From Bacteroidales bacterium (GTDB taxonomy: Bacteria > Bacteroidota > Bacteroidia > Bacteroidales > F082), in contig JAEEQP010000009.1 in the NCBI GenBank assembly GCA_016285355.1, forward strand, positions 31,088 to 95,087: a DNA stretch of 64,000 nt, written 5' to 3'. The position numbers and the translations under genes were made by a program. Under the pieces are notes generated by a model, which was not told the origin of the DNA, did not search any database, and saw only the letters and a list, made by a program, of their open reading frames with translations. Shown here in pieces: positions 1-10,900 of this stretch. Positions within the stretch are counted from its first letter, which is position 1; each line of letters begins with the position of its first letter.

Positions 1-1540
1 CGTAAGTCGAGAGGTCGTCGGCCCATAGGAAAGGCTGCTGGCGCAACTCGATACTGGCGGGGAAGAAACGGAAGATGGCAACGAGGATAGGGAACTGCAA
101 CAGAGCGGGCAAACATCCCGAAGCGGGACTCACACCGGCTTGCTTTTGCAGGTTCAACACAGCCTGCTGTTTCTTCATGGCATCTTCCTCCTTGGGATAT
201 TTCGCGTTGATGGCCTCCATTTCGGGCTTCAAAACGCGGGTGACAGCGGAAGACTTGTAGGACTTGAACGCCAAGGGGAACAACAGGGTCTTGATGAGGA
301 TGGTCAGAATCAAGATAACGATACCGTAGTTCCAGCCATAGCTGCTCAGCCAGTTGAACACGGCGATAACACCATAGTTAATCCATTTGATTAAGAAGAA
401 GTTACCCAAATTGATTTGATCCTGCAAGCCGATGCCGTAGCTGCGCAAGGTCTTGAAGTGATTGGGACCGAAATAGAGTTGCATCGGAATGACATTGGTC
501 TCGGCCTTCATGTCGTAAGGCACCTCGATATTGGCTGACATCGACTTGAAATAGCGTGGATTGCTCGACTTGCGGGTCTGGGTGGCCATGTGAGCGTTCT
601 CAAACTCTTCCTTGGCTACAATCACGTTGCAGAAGAAACGCTGCTTGAACGACACCCATTTCAGTTTGCTGTTCACCGTCTGCTCACTATCCTTCTGTTC
701 GTTGAGGTGGTCGGCATCCTTGTCGGTCAGAGTGCGGTAATACACGGATTCACCAGCAAAGCGGTCGGTGCTCTTCTCCTGCTTCATTAAATCGACTTCC
801 CAATCAAGGGTCATATAGTCGGCATTGGTGGCAATCACATCCCTCAGCCCAACGGTGCGAATGTCGAAGTCCATCATGTAGTTGTCATAATAGACAGTGT
901 AAACATATTCAATGTACTTGTTAGCTTCCTCTGTGTGCAGGCGTAAAGCAAAAACGACGCTGTCGTTCTCCTTTACTGTCATGTCGCCACCAGAATACGG
1001 CTTACCGTTCTTGTAAGGCTGAAAATAGAACTGCGAGGTGTTGACAATGCGGTTCTGGGCAAAAAACGACAAATCGAACTTCACCGTCTCAGGGTCGAAA
1101 GAAATCAAAGGCAGCGAGTCGTAAGTCTTGTAATCTTTCAGTTCCACTTGTTTCAGGAAACCGCCTTTGCTGCTGAAGGTCAGTTTTTGGAGCTTGTTCT
1201 CGATGGTCCAAGTCTGCTCCTCCCCTTCCGCTGCCACGGCAAAGATACCGTACTTGTCGCGAAGGGTGTTTTGTTTCAGTTGTGCTAAGCCGAGGGAATC
1301 CAAACCGGCCAACTGGGCTGTATCGGTCTGCAAGGCAGCTAATTGTGCATCAGCTTGTCGGCGTTCGGCCTGACGGATGGAGTCGAGCCGATACTCTTCA
1401 AGTCGGACCTGGCGGATGGAGTCCTGAATACGCTGTTGTTCAGCCAATTGCTCCTTCGACGGAGACATAAAATACATCCAGCCGAAGAGGATGGCCGCAA
1501 TGAGGATAAAACCAATTAAGGTGTTTTTATTGTTGTTCAT
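1..1540 (-). CDS. yidC: YidC membrane protein insertase, C-terminus cut by window edge
   Basis: Inner-membrane insertase that places proteins in the lipid bilayer with or without SecYEG. About 513 codons are present, read from ATG at 1540. The N-terminus is MNNNKNTLIGFILIAAILFG, a single signal-anchor helix, followed by a Gln/Arg-rich coiled stretch. Next comes the large periplasmic beta-supersandwich domain typical of Gram-negative YidC. The conserved membrane core begins near residue 435 with WNYGIVILILTILIKTLLFP and continues into KPEMEAINAKYP and the following membrane segment. The reading frame runs off the left edge, so the last helices and the C-terminal tail are missing. A -7 promoter box lies just upstream. 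Confidence 0.96.
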   Translation of the reverse strand, partial: MNNNKNTLIGFILIAAILFGWMYFMSPSKEQLAEQQRIQDSIRQVRLEEYRLDSIRQAERRQADAQLAALQTDTAQLAGLDSLGLAQLKQNTLRDKYGIFAVAAEGEEQTWTIENKLQKLTFSSKGGFLKQVELKDYKTYDSLPLISFDPETVKFDLSFFAQNRIVNTSQFYFQPYKNGKPYSGGDMTVKENDSVVFALRLHTEEANKYIEYVYTVYYDNYMMDFDIRTVGLRDVIATNADYMTLDWEVDLMKQEKSTDRFAGESVYYRTLTDKDADHLNEQKDSEQTVNSKLKWVSFKQRFFCNVIVAKEEFENAHMATQTRKSSNPRYFKSMSANIEVPYDMKAETNVIPMQLYFGPNHFKTLRSYGIGLQDQINLGNFFLIKWINYGVIAVFNWLSSYGWNYGIVILILTILIKTLLFPLAFKSYKSSAVTRVLKPEMEAINAKYPKEEDAMKKQQAVLNLQKQAGVSPASGCLPALLQFPILVAIFRFFPASIELRQQPFLWADDLSTY

Positions 1541-1565
1541 TGATGTGGATTTTCAAAACGAGCGG

Positions 1566-1573
1566 CAAAAATA
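1566..1573 (-). promoter_or_regulatory. -7 box (TATTTTTG) for yidC
   Basis: On the minus strand the sequence reads TATTTTTG, matching the Bacteroidota housekeeping -7 consensus TAnnTTTG, 25 nt upstream of the yidC ATG. No convincing -33 TTTG element was found. Confidence 0.6.
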
Positions 1574-1616
1574 CGAAAAAAGAACACGGATTTAACGGAT
1601 TTTCACGGAAAAAGGC

Positions 1617-1660
1617 GAAAAAAAGACACGGAACCTTGGAATGTTCCAAAGTCCCGTGTC
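1617..1660 (-). terminator. Rho-independent terminator after the gap / small-protein unit
   Basis: A long hairpin (GACACGG...CCGTGTC outer arms, TTGGAA/TTCCAA inner arms, tiny loop) is followed on the minus strand by seven T. It lies downstream of the small hydrophobic gene ending at 1754 and upstream of the yidC promoter. Confidence 0.8.
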
Positions 1661-1753
1661 CTGTAGTCACATAGTCTCACTGTTTTACGTTCTAAATTTA
1701 GTTACCACAGTTCTTCAACTAGCCAATGTGACAATTATACGCTTCTTACGCAA

Positions 1754-2005
1754 TCAATTTTGTTTTCTGCCTTTACATATCAAATACCCAGCACCTCCAA
1801 TTACAAAAGCACTAGCAATAAATGGATTAGTAAAAAAAGCAGCTACTTTAATCCCTAATTGTAATGCTCCTAAAGCGCCCAGTTTTGCAGTTGCAAATCC
1901 AGCTATTTTAGCAGCTGCAACTGGTCCACCAAACAGAGATGCTGTTCCTCCAACTATCGTACCAGCGGCAAATTGTTCATCTTTATCACCATGTAATTGT
2001 GCCAT
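1754..2005 (-). CDS. Small hydrophobic Gly/Ala-rich protein, unknown function
   Basis: An 83-residue protein starting at ATG 2005. The first ~15 residues are polar (MAQLHGDKDEQFAAG). The rest is a run of Gly/Ala-rich hydrophobic segments ending in a positively charged tail (CKGRKQN), consistent with two or three short membrane helices. An IVGG sequence at residues 17-20 loosely resembles a double-glycine leader, but the usual leader pattern (Leu/Glu at fixed positions) is not clear. It lies 39 nt downstream of gap on the same strand with no terminator between them, and a strong terminator follows, so co-transcription is likely. The local sequence is AT-richer than its neighbours. It could be a small membrane protein or a bacteriocin-like peptide; I do not recognise the family. 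Confidence 0.55.
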   Translation of the reverse strand: MAQLHGDKDEQFAAGTIVGGTASLFGGPVAAAKIAGFATAKLGALGALQLGIKVAAFFTNPFIASAFVIGGAGYLICKGRKQN

Positions 2006-2044
2006 AACTAATTAGGTTTTTAGTAGTTCAAAAAATAGTTCAAA

Positions 2045-3496
2045 TTAATAATACCTGTAGCTCTTCACCTGGCCGATATGGCGGGCGAGACGAACCACCT
2101 GGTTGCTGTAGCCGAACTCGTTGTCGTACCACAAATACAGAATCACGGTCTTACCGTCTTCGCTGACCTTGGTGGCCGGTGCGTCGAAGATGCAAGCGCA
2201 GCTGTCGCCAATGCCGTCACTGCTGACGAACTCAGTGTTGCTGCTGAAGCGGATTTGCTCGATGAGGTTGCCCTCCAAGCAGGCCTTGCGGAAGGCCTCG
2301 TTGACTTCCTCAACGGTGGTTTCGCGCTCAAGGTCGAGGGCGAGGACAGCCAAGGAGACATCAGGCGTAGGAACACGCACAGCGTTGCTCGTCAGTTTGC
2401 CCTTCAATTCGGGAATAGCCTTGGCAGCAGCCTTACCAGCACCAGTCTCGGTGATAACCATGTTCAACGGAGCCGAACGACCACGACGCTCTTTCTTGTG
2501 GTAGTTGTCCAGCAGGTTCTGGTCGTTGGTGTAGCTGTGGATGGTCTCGATGTGACCCTTCACAATGCCGAAATTCTTCAACATGACCTCAAGGCCGGGC
2601 ACGATGGCGTTGGTGGTGCAAGAAGCAGCCGAGAAGACGGTCTCATTGTCAAGGTCGAGCGTGTCTTGGTTGACACCGTACACCACATTCGGGATGTCGC
2701 CCTTACCAGGAGCGGTAAGCAGCACCTTAGCCACACCCTTGGCCTGCAGGTGACGCGACAATGACTCTCTGTCACGGAAAGCACCCGTGTTGTCGATGAG
2801 CAATGCATCGTTGATGCCATATTGCGTGTAGTCAAGGTCCTCGGGGTTCTTGCTTTCGAGGAAGAGAATCTTCTGGCCGTTGACCATCATGGCGTTTTCA
2901 CCCGGAACAGGCGTGCAAACACCATGGAAGTAACGGTGTACCGAGTCGGTGCGGAACAGGTTGATACGCTTCAGGATGTCCTCAGGCGAGTTCTTGCGGG
3001 TGACGATGGCGCGGACGCGGAGGGCATCGCCTCTGCCGGCCATTTCCGTCATCTCACGACAAAGGATACGACCAATACGACCGAAACCGTAGAGGATGAC
3101 ATCCTGCACCTTGTTGCTGCGCGGGTTGGCATCGATGATGTAGTTGAGCTTGTCGCGGACGAAAGCGGTCACATTGTTGTTGTACTTTTCTTTCTCATCC
3201 GTCCATTCTGAGTTGAGACGACCGAGGTCGATACGAGCCGGAGCCAAATTCTCGGCAAGAAGGGCCTTTGCAATGAGCAGTGAGTCTTGAACGCGGACAG
3301 GCTTGCCCAAAACGGCCTCAGCGCGGAGGTGCTTGTTCAGGATCTTACCCGAGCCACGGTTGACCAAAAGAGAACGCAACAGAATCAGTTCCACTGACTT
3401 GTCGTACCATAACCTACCAACAATGTTGATGAGTTCGTTGGCGGCTTTTTCGTTTTCATTCCATGCCTTCAAAGAGGTTTCGAAATTGTCATTCAT
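2045..3496 (-). CDS. gap: Glyceraldehyde-3-phosphate dehydrogenase, long Bacteroidota type
   Basis: Cytoplasmic glycolytic enzyme that oxidises glyceraldehyde-3-phosphate with NAD(P)+ and phosphate to 1,3-bisphosphoglycerate. The 483-residue protein has a helical N-terminal extension of about 130 residues, absent from classical ~335-residue GAPDH but known in some Bacteroidota and proteobacterial forms. The Rossmann motif GFGRIGR follows, then the catalytic motif SCTTN with the nucleophilic Cys near residue 293. The downstream HSYTNDQNLLD and WYDNEFGYS motifs are also typical. It starts at ATG 3496 with a 51-nt leader after a TAACTTTG box and is divergent from the cysteine desulfidase gene. 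Confidence 0.97.
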   Translation of the reverse strand: MNDNFETSLKAWNENEKAANELINIVGRLWYDKSVELILLRSLLVNRGSGKILNKHLRAEAVLGKPVRVQDSLLIAKALLAENLAPARIDLGRLNSEWTDEKEKYNNNVTAFVRDKLNYIIDANPRSNKVQDVILYGFGRIGRILCREMTEMAGRGDALRVRAIVTRKNSPEDILKRINLFRTDSVHRYFHGVCTPVPGENAMMVNGQKILFLESKNPEDLDYTQYGINDALLIDNTGAFRDRESLSRHLQAKGVAKVLLTAPGKGDIPNVVYGVNQDTLDLDNETVFSAASCTTNAIVPGLEVMLKNFGIVKGHIETIHSYTNDQNLLDNYHKKERRGRSAPLNMVITETGAGKAAAKAIPELKGKLTSNAVRVPTPDVSLAVLALDLERETTVEEVNEAFRKACLEGNLIEQIRFSSNTEFVSSDGIGDSCACIFDAPATKVSEDGKTVILYLWYDNEFGYSNQVVRLARHIGQVKSYRYY

Positions 3497-3547
3497 ACTT
3501 GTTATTTTTATTCTACATTGGGTTTAAAAAATGATTCAGATTTTTGG

Positions 3548-3555
3548 CAAAGTTA
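3548..3555 (-). promoter_or_regulatory. -7 box (TAACTTTG) for gap
   Basis: Minus-strand TAACTTTG fits TAnnTTTG, 51 nt upstream of the gap ATG, in the divergent intergenic region shared with the cyuA-like gene. Confidence 0.55.
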
Positions 3556-3597
3556 GTGAATATTTCAATCCGACAAACGAAAAGAGCAATATTTTTG

Positions 3598-3605
3598 TAT
3601 TTTTG
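3598..3605 (+). promoter_or_regulatory. -7 box (TATTTTTG) for the cyuA-like gene
   Basis: Plus-strand TATTTTTG sits 21 nt upstream of the ATG at 3627. No clear -33 element. Confidence 0.55.
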
Positions 3606-3626
3606 CCGAAAAATTAAGATTAAGCT

Positions 3627-4898
3627 ATGGATAAAAGCGATTGTTTATACACCTCTTATTTGAGCATTCTCAAGGAGGAACTCGTGCCCGCCATGGGCTG
3701 CACCGAACCGATTTGTTTGGCCTACGCTGCCGCAAAAGCGCATGAAATTTTAGGCGATATGCCCAAACGCGTGGAAATCAAGGCCAGCGGCAACATCATC
3801 AAAAACGTGAAGAGCGTCATCGTGCCCAACACCAAGGGCATGAAGGGCTTGAAGGCCTCTGTGGCTGCGGGTATTGTGGCCGGCAATCCCACGAAAGCTT
3901 TGGAAGTCATTGCTGAAGTGACTCCTGAACAGAAAAAAGAAATTGCCGAATTTTTGGACAACACTTTAATGACCATCGTTCCGTTAAATGTGATTGCCCA
4001 ATTGGATGTCACGGTCACCTTATATAATGAAGCGCATTCCGCCAGCGTGCGCATCGCAGGTTTCCACACCAACATCGTGAAGATGGAAAAGGACGACAAA
4101 GTGCTGTTCGATTCTAGTCATGCCGACACAGGTGCCACTAAACTCACCGACCGCAAGTGCCTCAGCATGAAAGACATTTACGACTTCGCCAACACCGTTG
4201 ATATGGAAGACCTCAAGCCCATCATCCAACCGCAGATTGAATGCAACAAAGCCATTGCCATGGAAGGCCTCAACAACAACTGGGGAGCCAACATTGGTAG
4301 TACCATCATGAGCTTTGGCACCGATGTGCGTATCAAGGCAAGAGCTTGGGCAGCAGCGGGTTCCGATGCAAGGATGAGCGGCTGTGAGATGCCTGTCATC
4401 ATCAACTCGGGCAGCGGCAACCAAGGCATGACGGTTAGCCTTCCCATTTTGGCCTACGCAGAAGAATACCACATCGACGACGACCGCGTTTATCGTGCCG
4501 TAGCCTTGTCTAACCTCGTAGCCATCCACCAGAAGACTGGCATCGGAAGATTATCAGCCTATTGCGGTGCGGTCAGTGCGGGTTGTGCTTCAGGTTGCGG
4601 TATTGCTTACCTCTTGGGAGAGAATTTGGACATCATTGAGCACACTTTGGAGAATGCCTTGGGCATCGCGGCGGGTATCGTCTGCGACGGTGCCAAACCT
4701 TCTTGCGCCGGAAAGATTGCCCTATCAGTTGAAGCGGGTATCCTCGGTTATGCTATGAGCAAACAAGATGACAATCTCCTCGGCGGCGACGGCATCATCG
4801 GCAAGGATGTAGAAGAGACCATCGACCACATCGGACGCTTGGGCCGCAACGGCATGAAAGAGACTGATGTGGAGATTCTTAAAATCATGGTTGAATAA
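3627..4898 (+). CDS. cyuA: L-cysteine desulfidase / serine dehydratase-alpha family (CyuA/YhaM, UPF0597)
   Basis: Members of this family are [4Fe-4S] enzymes that break L-cysteine into sulfide, ammonia and pyruvate, or act on serine. The 423-residue protein carries the family hallmarks. MGCTEPICLAYAAAKA lies near residue 23 with the first cluster-ligand Cys, and the glycine- and cysteine-rich motif CGAVSAGCASGCG lies near residue 313. GNQGMTVSLP, near residue 266, is also typical. Family length is about 430, so it appears complete. It has its own -7 box. The stop is only 37 nt before the next gene (4936), so some read-through into that secreted protein gene is possible. Whether the preferred substrate is cysteine or serine cannot be read from sequence. 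Confidence 0.88.
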   Translation: MDKSDCLYTSYLSILKEELVPAMGCTEPICLAYAAAKAHEILGDMPKRVEIKASGNIIKNVKSVIVPNTKGMKGLKASVAAGIVAGNPTKALEVIAEVTPEQKKEIAEFLDNTLMTIVPLNVIAQLDVTVTLYNEAHSASVRIAGFHTNIVKMEKDDKVLFDSSHADTGATKLTDRKCLSMKDIYDFANTVDMEDLKPIIQPQIECNKAIAMEGLNNNWGANIGSTIMSFGTDVRIKARAWAAAGSDARMSGCEMPVIINSGSGNQGMTVSLPILAYAEEYHIDDDRVYRAVALSNLVAIHQKTGIGRLSAYCGAVSAGCASGCGIAYLLGENLDIIEHTLENALGIAAGIVCDGAKPSCAGKIALSVEAGILGYAMSKQDDNLLGGDGIIGKDVEETIDHIGRLGRNGMKETDVEILKIMVE

Positions 4899-4935
4899 GC
4901 AAATAATTAAGTATCAAATAATTAAACCCAACCCA

Positions 4936-7900
4936 ATGAAAAGAAAACTTACATTATTGTTGACAGCGTTTTTGCTGTTGTCGGGAATGCGTTCGTGGGG
5001 ACAACTTAGGACAGAAGTCTCCATCGACTTTTCCGAACAAGGGTACGCGAATGCCCAAGACTTAAACGGAGTCGTTATCGACATTGACGAGAATGTCACC
5101 ATTGTGTTCAACAAAGCTTCGGGGAGCAATGCCCCAAAGTATTACAATTCCGGTACTGCCATTCGTGCCTACGGAGGGAACAACTTTGTTGTATCATGCA
5201 CAGAGACAATTAGTTCCATTAGCCTTACATTCGGCACAGGAGATGGCTCCAACGAAATCACAACCGAAGTCGGAAGTTTTGAATCCCCGACCTGGACAGG
5301 TAGCGAATCGGAAGTGACATTCACCATAGGAGGCACCTCTGGTCACCGCCGCATCAAAGCCGTTGCTGTCACTTATGGTGGTGGAGGCCAACAGCAATAT
5401 GTGGCCACCCCGACCTTCGCCCCAGCTGCGGGAACCTATTATGAAGCACAAGAGGTGAGCATTAATTGTGCTACCGAGGGTGCCACCATCCGCTACACCA
5501 TCGACGGCAATGACCCGACTGAGAACAGCCCTATCTACAGTAGTCCCATCAATATCACTGAGACCACCACGGTAAAGGCTTTCGCCATGAAGGAGGGCTA
5601 CATTAACAGTGGTATCGCCTCAGCTACCTACACCATCGCCGAAAGTCCCAATGTCATCACCATCGCCGAAGCGAGAGCCTTGGCCCTCAACGAATACGCT
5701 TTGGTGCAAGGTGTGGTGACTTTCATCGACGGCCGCAACATCTACATCGAAGACGAAACCGCTGGCATTGACCTCTATTTGAACACCAACACCGTGCCCT
5801 CGAACCTCGCCTTGGGCGATATGGTCCAAGCCTACGGCAAAAGGGCAGCCTACAACGGTCTCGCCGAACTGAGTGGCATCAACGGTAACGATACGGAGCA
5901 ATTCGAAATCCTTTCGTCGGGCAATACGCTGCCTTTGAATGTGAAGACCATCGCTGAAATCCTCGAAGGCGGTGCAGACGCCCTGCAATGCACTCGCGTC
6001 AAGGTGGAAAACGCCATCATTGGTGCCATCAACACCTCGGGCAACACACCTTTGACACAAGACGGAGCCTCTATTAATATTTATAAGGTGCCTGCTTTGA
6101 CGGACATCGAAGAAGGCGATGCGGTCGATGTGATTGCTGTCATCGGCTATTTCAATGCGGCACAATTGCGTGTTGCCTCGGCTGACGATGTGGTCTTGGT
6201 TGAGACTCCAGTTCAGCCCGACCCGGAGTTGACCGTTTCCGTAACCGAACTCAACGACTTCAGGTATATCTTCGGATCAGGACCTTCAACAGCCAAAAAC
6301 TTCACCGTTTCAGGTACCAACCTTGTTTCGGCTGTGACCCTTACCGCACCTCAGAACTTTGAACTTAGCATCAATCCTGAGAACGGCTATTATGACAACG
6401 ATGAGCTTTCACCTGTGGATGGCACCTTAGCAGAAACCACCGTCTATGTTAGACTGAAAGCCAACCTTGAACCTGGAACCTATTCCGGAAATCTCACCAT
6501 TGTCTCGGAAACACTGAGCTATAATATCACGCTTAATGGTATGGTTGACGAAATTCCTTCGTCCCTGACAGTCTCACCAAGCGCACTTTACAATTTTGAA
6601 TATGAGTATGAGACTGGCGGTCCTTCGGAAATCCAGTTTTTCACCGTTGGTGGAGACCATTTGACGCACAACGTCAGCGTTATCCCTTCGGAAAGTTTCG
6701 AGGTTTCCACGCAGCCCACTGCTTTGTTCCAACCCGAAAACCCCGCCATGATTTACATTCCCAATTCGGGCCATTTCTACGGCATCAAGATTTATGTCCG
6801 CATGAAAGCCGGTCTTGAAGTGGGCACTTACAATGAACAAATCGCGGTGACTTCCGAAGATGCCGATACAGTATTTGTCAGTGTTGCAGGTGTGGTCACA
6901 GGTGATATTCCTACCCCACCCGACCCACCCACACCGCCTACACCTGTCGACGGCAACTATGTTCGTATCAATGACCTGAGCAGCCTCACCGCTGGAAGCT
7001 ATATAGTGTTTGCTGCTCGTTTCGACGAAAACGCTACAGATTATTACGCCATGAGCAATGCCTCTTCTGGCAAGCCCGAAGGTGTACTGTTCACCTCCGC
7101 CACCGCTGATGAAAACGAAGTTCTTCCCGCTTCCATCGTCGATGAAGAAAGTAGTTACTATTGGATTGTAGGCGTGACTGCCAACGGCTATACTTTCACA
7201 AATGCTGAGGGCGAGTTGATTGGTTACATTTCAAGCACTAACTTCGCCACAGGCGGCGACAACACTGAATGGGGCATCACCATCCAGACATCTGAGGAAG
7301 GGGCAATGGTGCCCAATTACACAGGTTTCGTCATCGCCAATGTAAACAATTCTGTTAGAGCTTTTGCTTTGAACAGCAACCATAATTTCGGCCCCTATCA
7401 TACCCAAAACATGAATGGCAGTGGCTACAACTTCTACCTCGACCTATTCGTGAAGACCGAAGGCGGTGTGCCGCCCACACCTACTGTGGCCACGCCTACC
7501 TTCACCCCTGCGGCAGGTACCTATTTTGAAACCCAAACCGTGAGTATCGCTTGTGCGACTGACGGAGCCACCATCTATTACAGCACGATTTCGGAAAACG
7601 GTCCATGGACGGCATACTCAGAAGCTATCACTGTTGGTGAAAGCACTACCATTTGGGCATACGCCGAAAAGGAAGGCTATAATGACAGCAATGTTGCTGA
7701 GGCCACCTACATTATTCAAGTCGGTGTGGTCACCATCTTCAACCAAGACTGGGAAGGCGAGATGAACGGATGGACCTTCGTGGATGTGCTTGGTGAAGCT
7801 TCGTGGAACGTCGCTACCTATCAAGGCAACCACTATGCCTACGCCAATGGTTACAACCACGGTGCCAACGAAGACTGGTGCATCTCCCCTGCTTTCAACC

Positions 7901-10900
7901 TCAACGCCATCGGCAACCCTGTGCTGAGTTTCCGTACCGCGAAGAACTACACTGGCAATGACCTTGAAGTGTTCTTCTCCAACGACTATGACGGTGACGA
8001 CCCGGCTGCAGCCACATGGGTTCCGTTAGCCTGCGCCCTCTCCTCCGGTTCTTGGACTTGGACCGAGTCGGGTGACATCGACTTGAGTAGTTTCAGCGGC
8101 AGCAGCTGTTACATTGGCTTCAAGTACACCTGCGAGGAAAGCAGTGCCGCTGGTTGGGAAGTTGACGATATCATGCTTGTGGGTTCCACATCAGACCCTG
8201 TCGTCACTGTTTCGCCTTTGGCCTTGACAGGATTCAGCTACGTCGAAGGCAACGGCCCATCGGCTGAACAAAGTTTCATCGTTAGTGGCCTTAACTTGAA
8301 CGAAAACATCATTATCATCGATGCCCCTGACTTTGAAATCTCCCGTACTTCAGGAGACGACTTCGATGCCCAAGACGCCATCACTTTGACACCAATCAGC
8401 GGCAATGTCGAGGAAACTACCATTTATGTCCGCATGAAGGCAGGTCTGGCTGTCGGCGAATACAACGCAGAAGTCATCAGCATCACTTCTGAGGTTGAAG
8501 ACTACGAAGTGGTTTGCAGTGGCAATGTCACAGCACAGCCTGTTCCTGGCGACGATTATGTGCGCATCAGCGACGTGAGCGAACTTGCCGCTGGCAACAG
8601 AGTCATCCTTGCCTCCCGCTACAACGAGACAGCCAATGCCTACTTAGCCATCACCAACGTCCTGTCAAGCGGCAAACTCGGCACCACCGAATTCACCAGT
8701 GCAATGAATGGTACTGAAGAAATCATCCCCTCCAGCATTTTGGCCGAAGAAGACAACTATTATTGGACAGTGGATATCACTGCTGATGGCTACACTTTCA
8801 CCAATGCCAATGGCGATGTGATTGGCTACGGTAACAGCGGCACCAATTTCGTGATGAATAGTGAAAAGACCGTTTGGACCATCAACGATGGCATTTCCGA
8901 CACTGCCTCGATGGTTCCCGAATACTATGGTTTCAACATCATCAACTTCACGACGAATAATCGCGCTTTTGCTATCCGTTTCTACAACGAGGATTACATC
9001 TGCGGTGCATACTCCACCAGCAACATGAATAACGGCAGTGCCGGTGAATATAACTATTTCTTGGACATCTTCATGCAAGGCGAAGGTGGTGAGCCGCCCA
9101 CTCCTACTGTAGCCGCCCCGACCTTCAACCCTGCTGGAGGCACTTACTATGAAGCCCAAAATGTGACTATCAGCTGTGCTACGGAAGGCGCGACCATCTA
9201 CTACAGCCTAGTTCCAGAACCATACGACTGGAATGAATATGAAGGTCCCATTGCTGTCGACTCAAATATGACCATCTGTGCGTACGCCGAGAAAGAGGGG
9301 TGCAATAACAGCCCTGTAGTCTGCGAAGAATACATCATCCAAGACGACCTCGTCATCATCTTCAACCAAGACTGGGAAGACGACTGGAACGGCTGGACTG
9401 AATACTGCGAAATGGGCGACTCGCTCTGGCATATCGGCTCCCACCAAGGTAACCATTATGCATACGCCAACGGTTACAACCACGAACCCACCATTGACTG
9501 GCTCATCTCGCCCTCCTTCGACCTTGACAGCTACAGTGACGTTGTATTGACCTTTAGAACCGCCATGAACTACAATGGTCCTGACCTTGAAGTGTTGTTC
9601 TCCAACGACTATGATGGTCAAAACCCGACCACTGCCACTTGGGAACCGCTGACTTACGAGCCTTCGCAAGGCAGTTGGAACTGGGTGTCATCGGGCGACA
9701 TCAGCCTCGACGGATTCAGCGGCACGAACTGCTACATCGGATTCAGGTACACCAGTGACGAAGACGCCTCCGGTTGGGAAGTCGACGACATCAAACTTGC
9801 CTCTGGAAGCACTTCGCCCACCCCAACTCTCATTGCCACACCTAATTACCTTGGTGACTTCAGTTATGTGGTGGGTCAAGGCCCGTCAGAATCACAGAGT
9901 TACGTCTTATCAGGTGTCAACCTCTTTGACGAAGGCTATATCCACATAGTTTCTTGCTCATGGTACGAGATTTCTTTGGATAATGAAACGTTTACAGAAG
10001 TGCTTGAATTCCCCTGCACCGACCTACCTGCGACCGTCTATGTCCGCATGATGGATAGCCTTGCCCCCAATACATACGATGGAGTTTACATCGCTAATGA
10101 ATACTATGACGACATCAACTATGCCGCTGTAGTAGTCAATGTGTCTGGTATCGTCCACTACGAGAACGATCCTTCCATATTATGGGACGATTTGCCGTAT
10201 TATATCCAAGGCAACAATGGTTCCAATAACAACCGTGTACCTGTCGCCACATACGTATGGCTCGGTAACCTTGAACCACACACAACCTACCGTTACACCA
10301 ACCAATTTGTTGACGAAAACGACGGTCCCGAGACCGCCGGTGCCGGCAATGTGATTTACGCCAACTTGGATGGCTTCTACCGCAGCACCAGCCCGAGTTT
10401 AGCTACCGAAGGCGGCTACGGTGAATTTACAACCAGTTGGGATGGAGATGCTCATGTTTGGTTCGTCAATGAGCCTACAGCCAATGCCCGCTTTACGCCC
10501 GGCAACTATGTTTATCTGCGTATCCGCCTCAATGACGGTCACGATGGAACCACGGTGGCCCACACCCTCACTACCCAACGCTACGCCACCGTAATCAACT
10601 TCGGCACTGAACACGATGCTAACCAAGGCTCGGCATTTTATGTCAAGAGCAATGAGAACCCGATGACCTTTGCCCAAATGTATATCAACCAAAACCCTAA
10701 CGAACATCCGATATTCGCCACTATTGTCGAGACCACAGGTGTAGATTTTGGCAATATCAACCAGTACGCTGACTTCTACAAGGAAGAGGTGGCTGGCAAG
10801 GACGGCTGGTTTGGAGGCATCCTGCCCAACGACAACGAGTATGGCATTAACAAAATTATGGTCTACGACATAACGCACTATTGGTACCAAGAATATCGCA

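Noticed and set aside
4867..4935. Upstream ATG for the giant T9SS protein
   Set aside because: It overlaps the cyuA 3' end and would place a charged segment before a good signal peptide at 4936.
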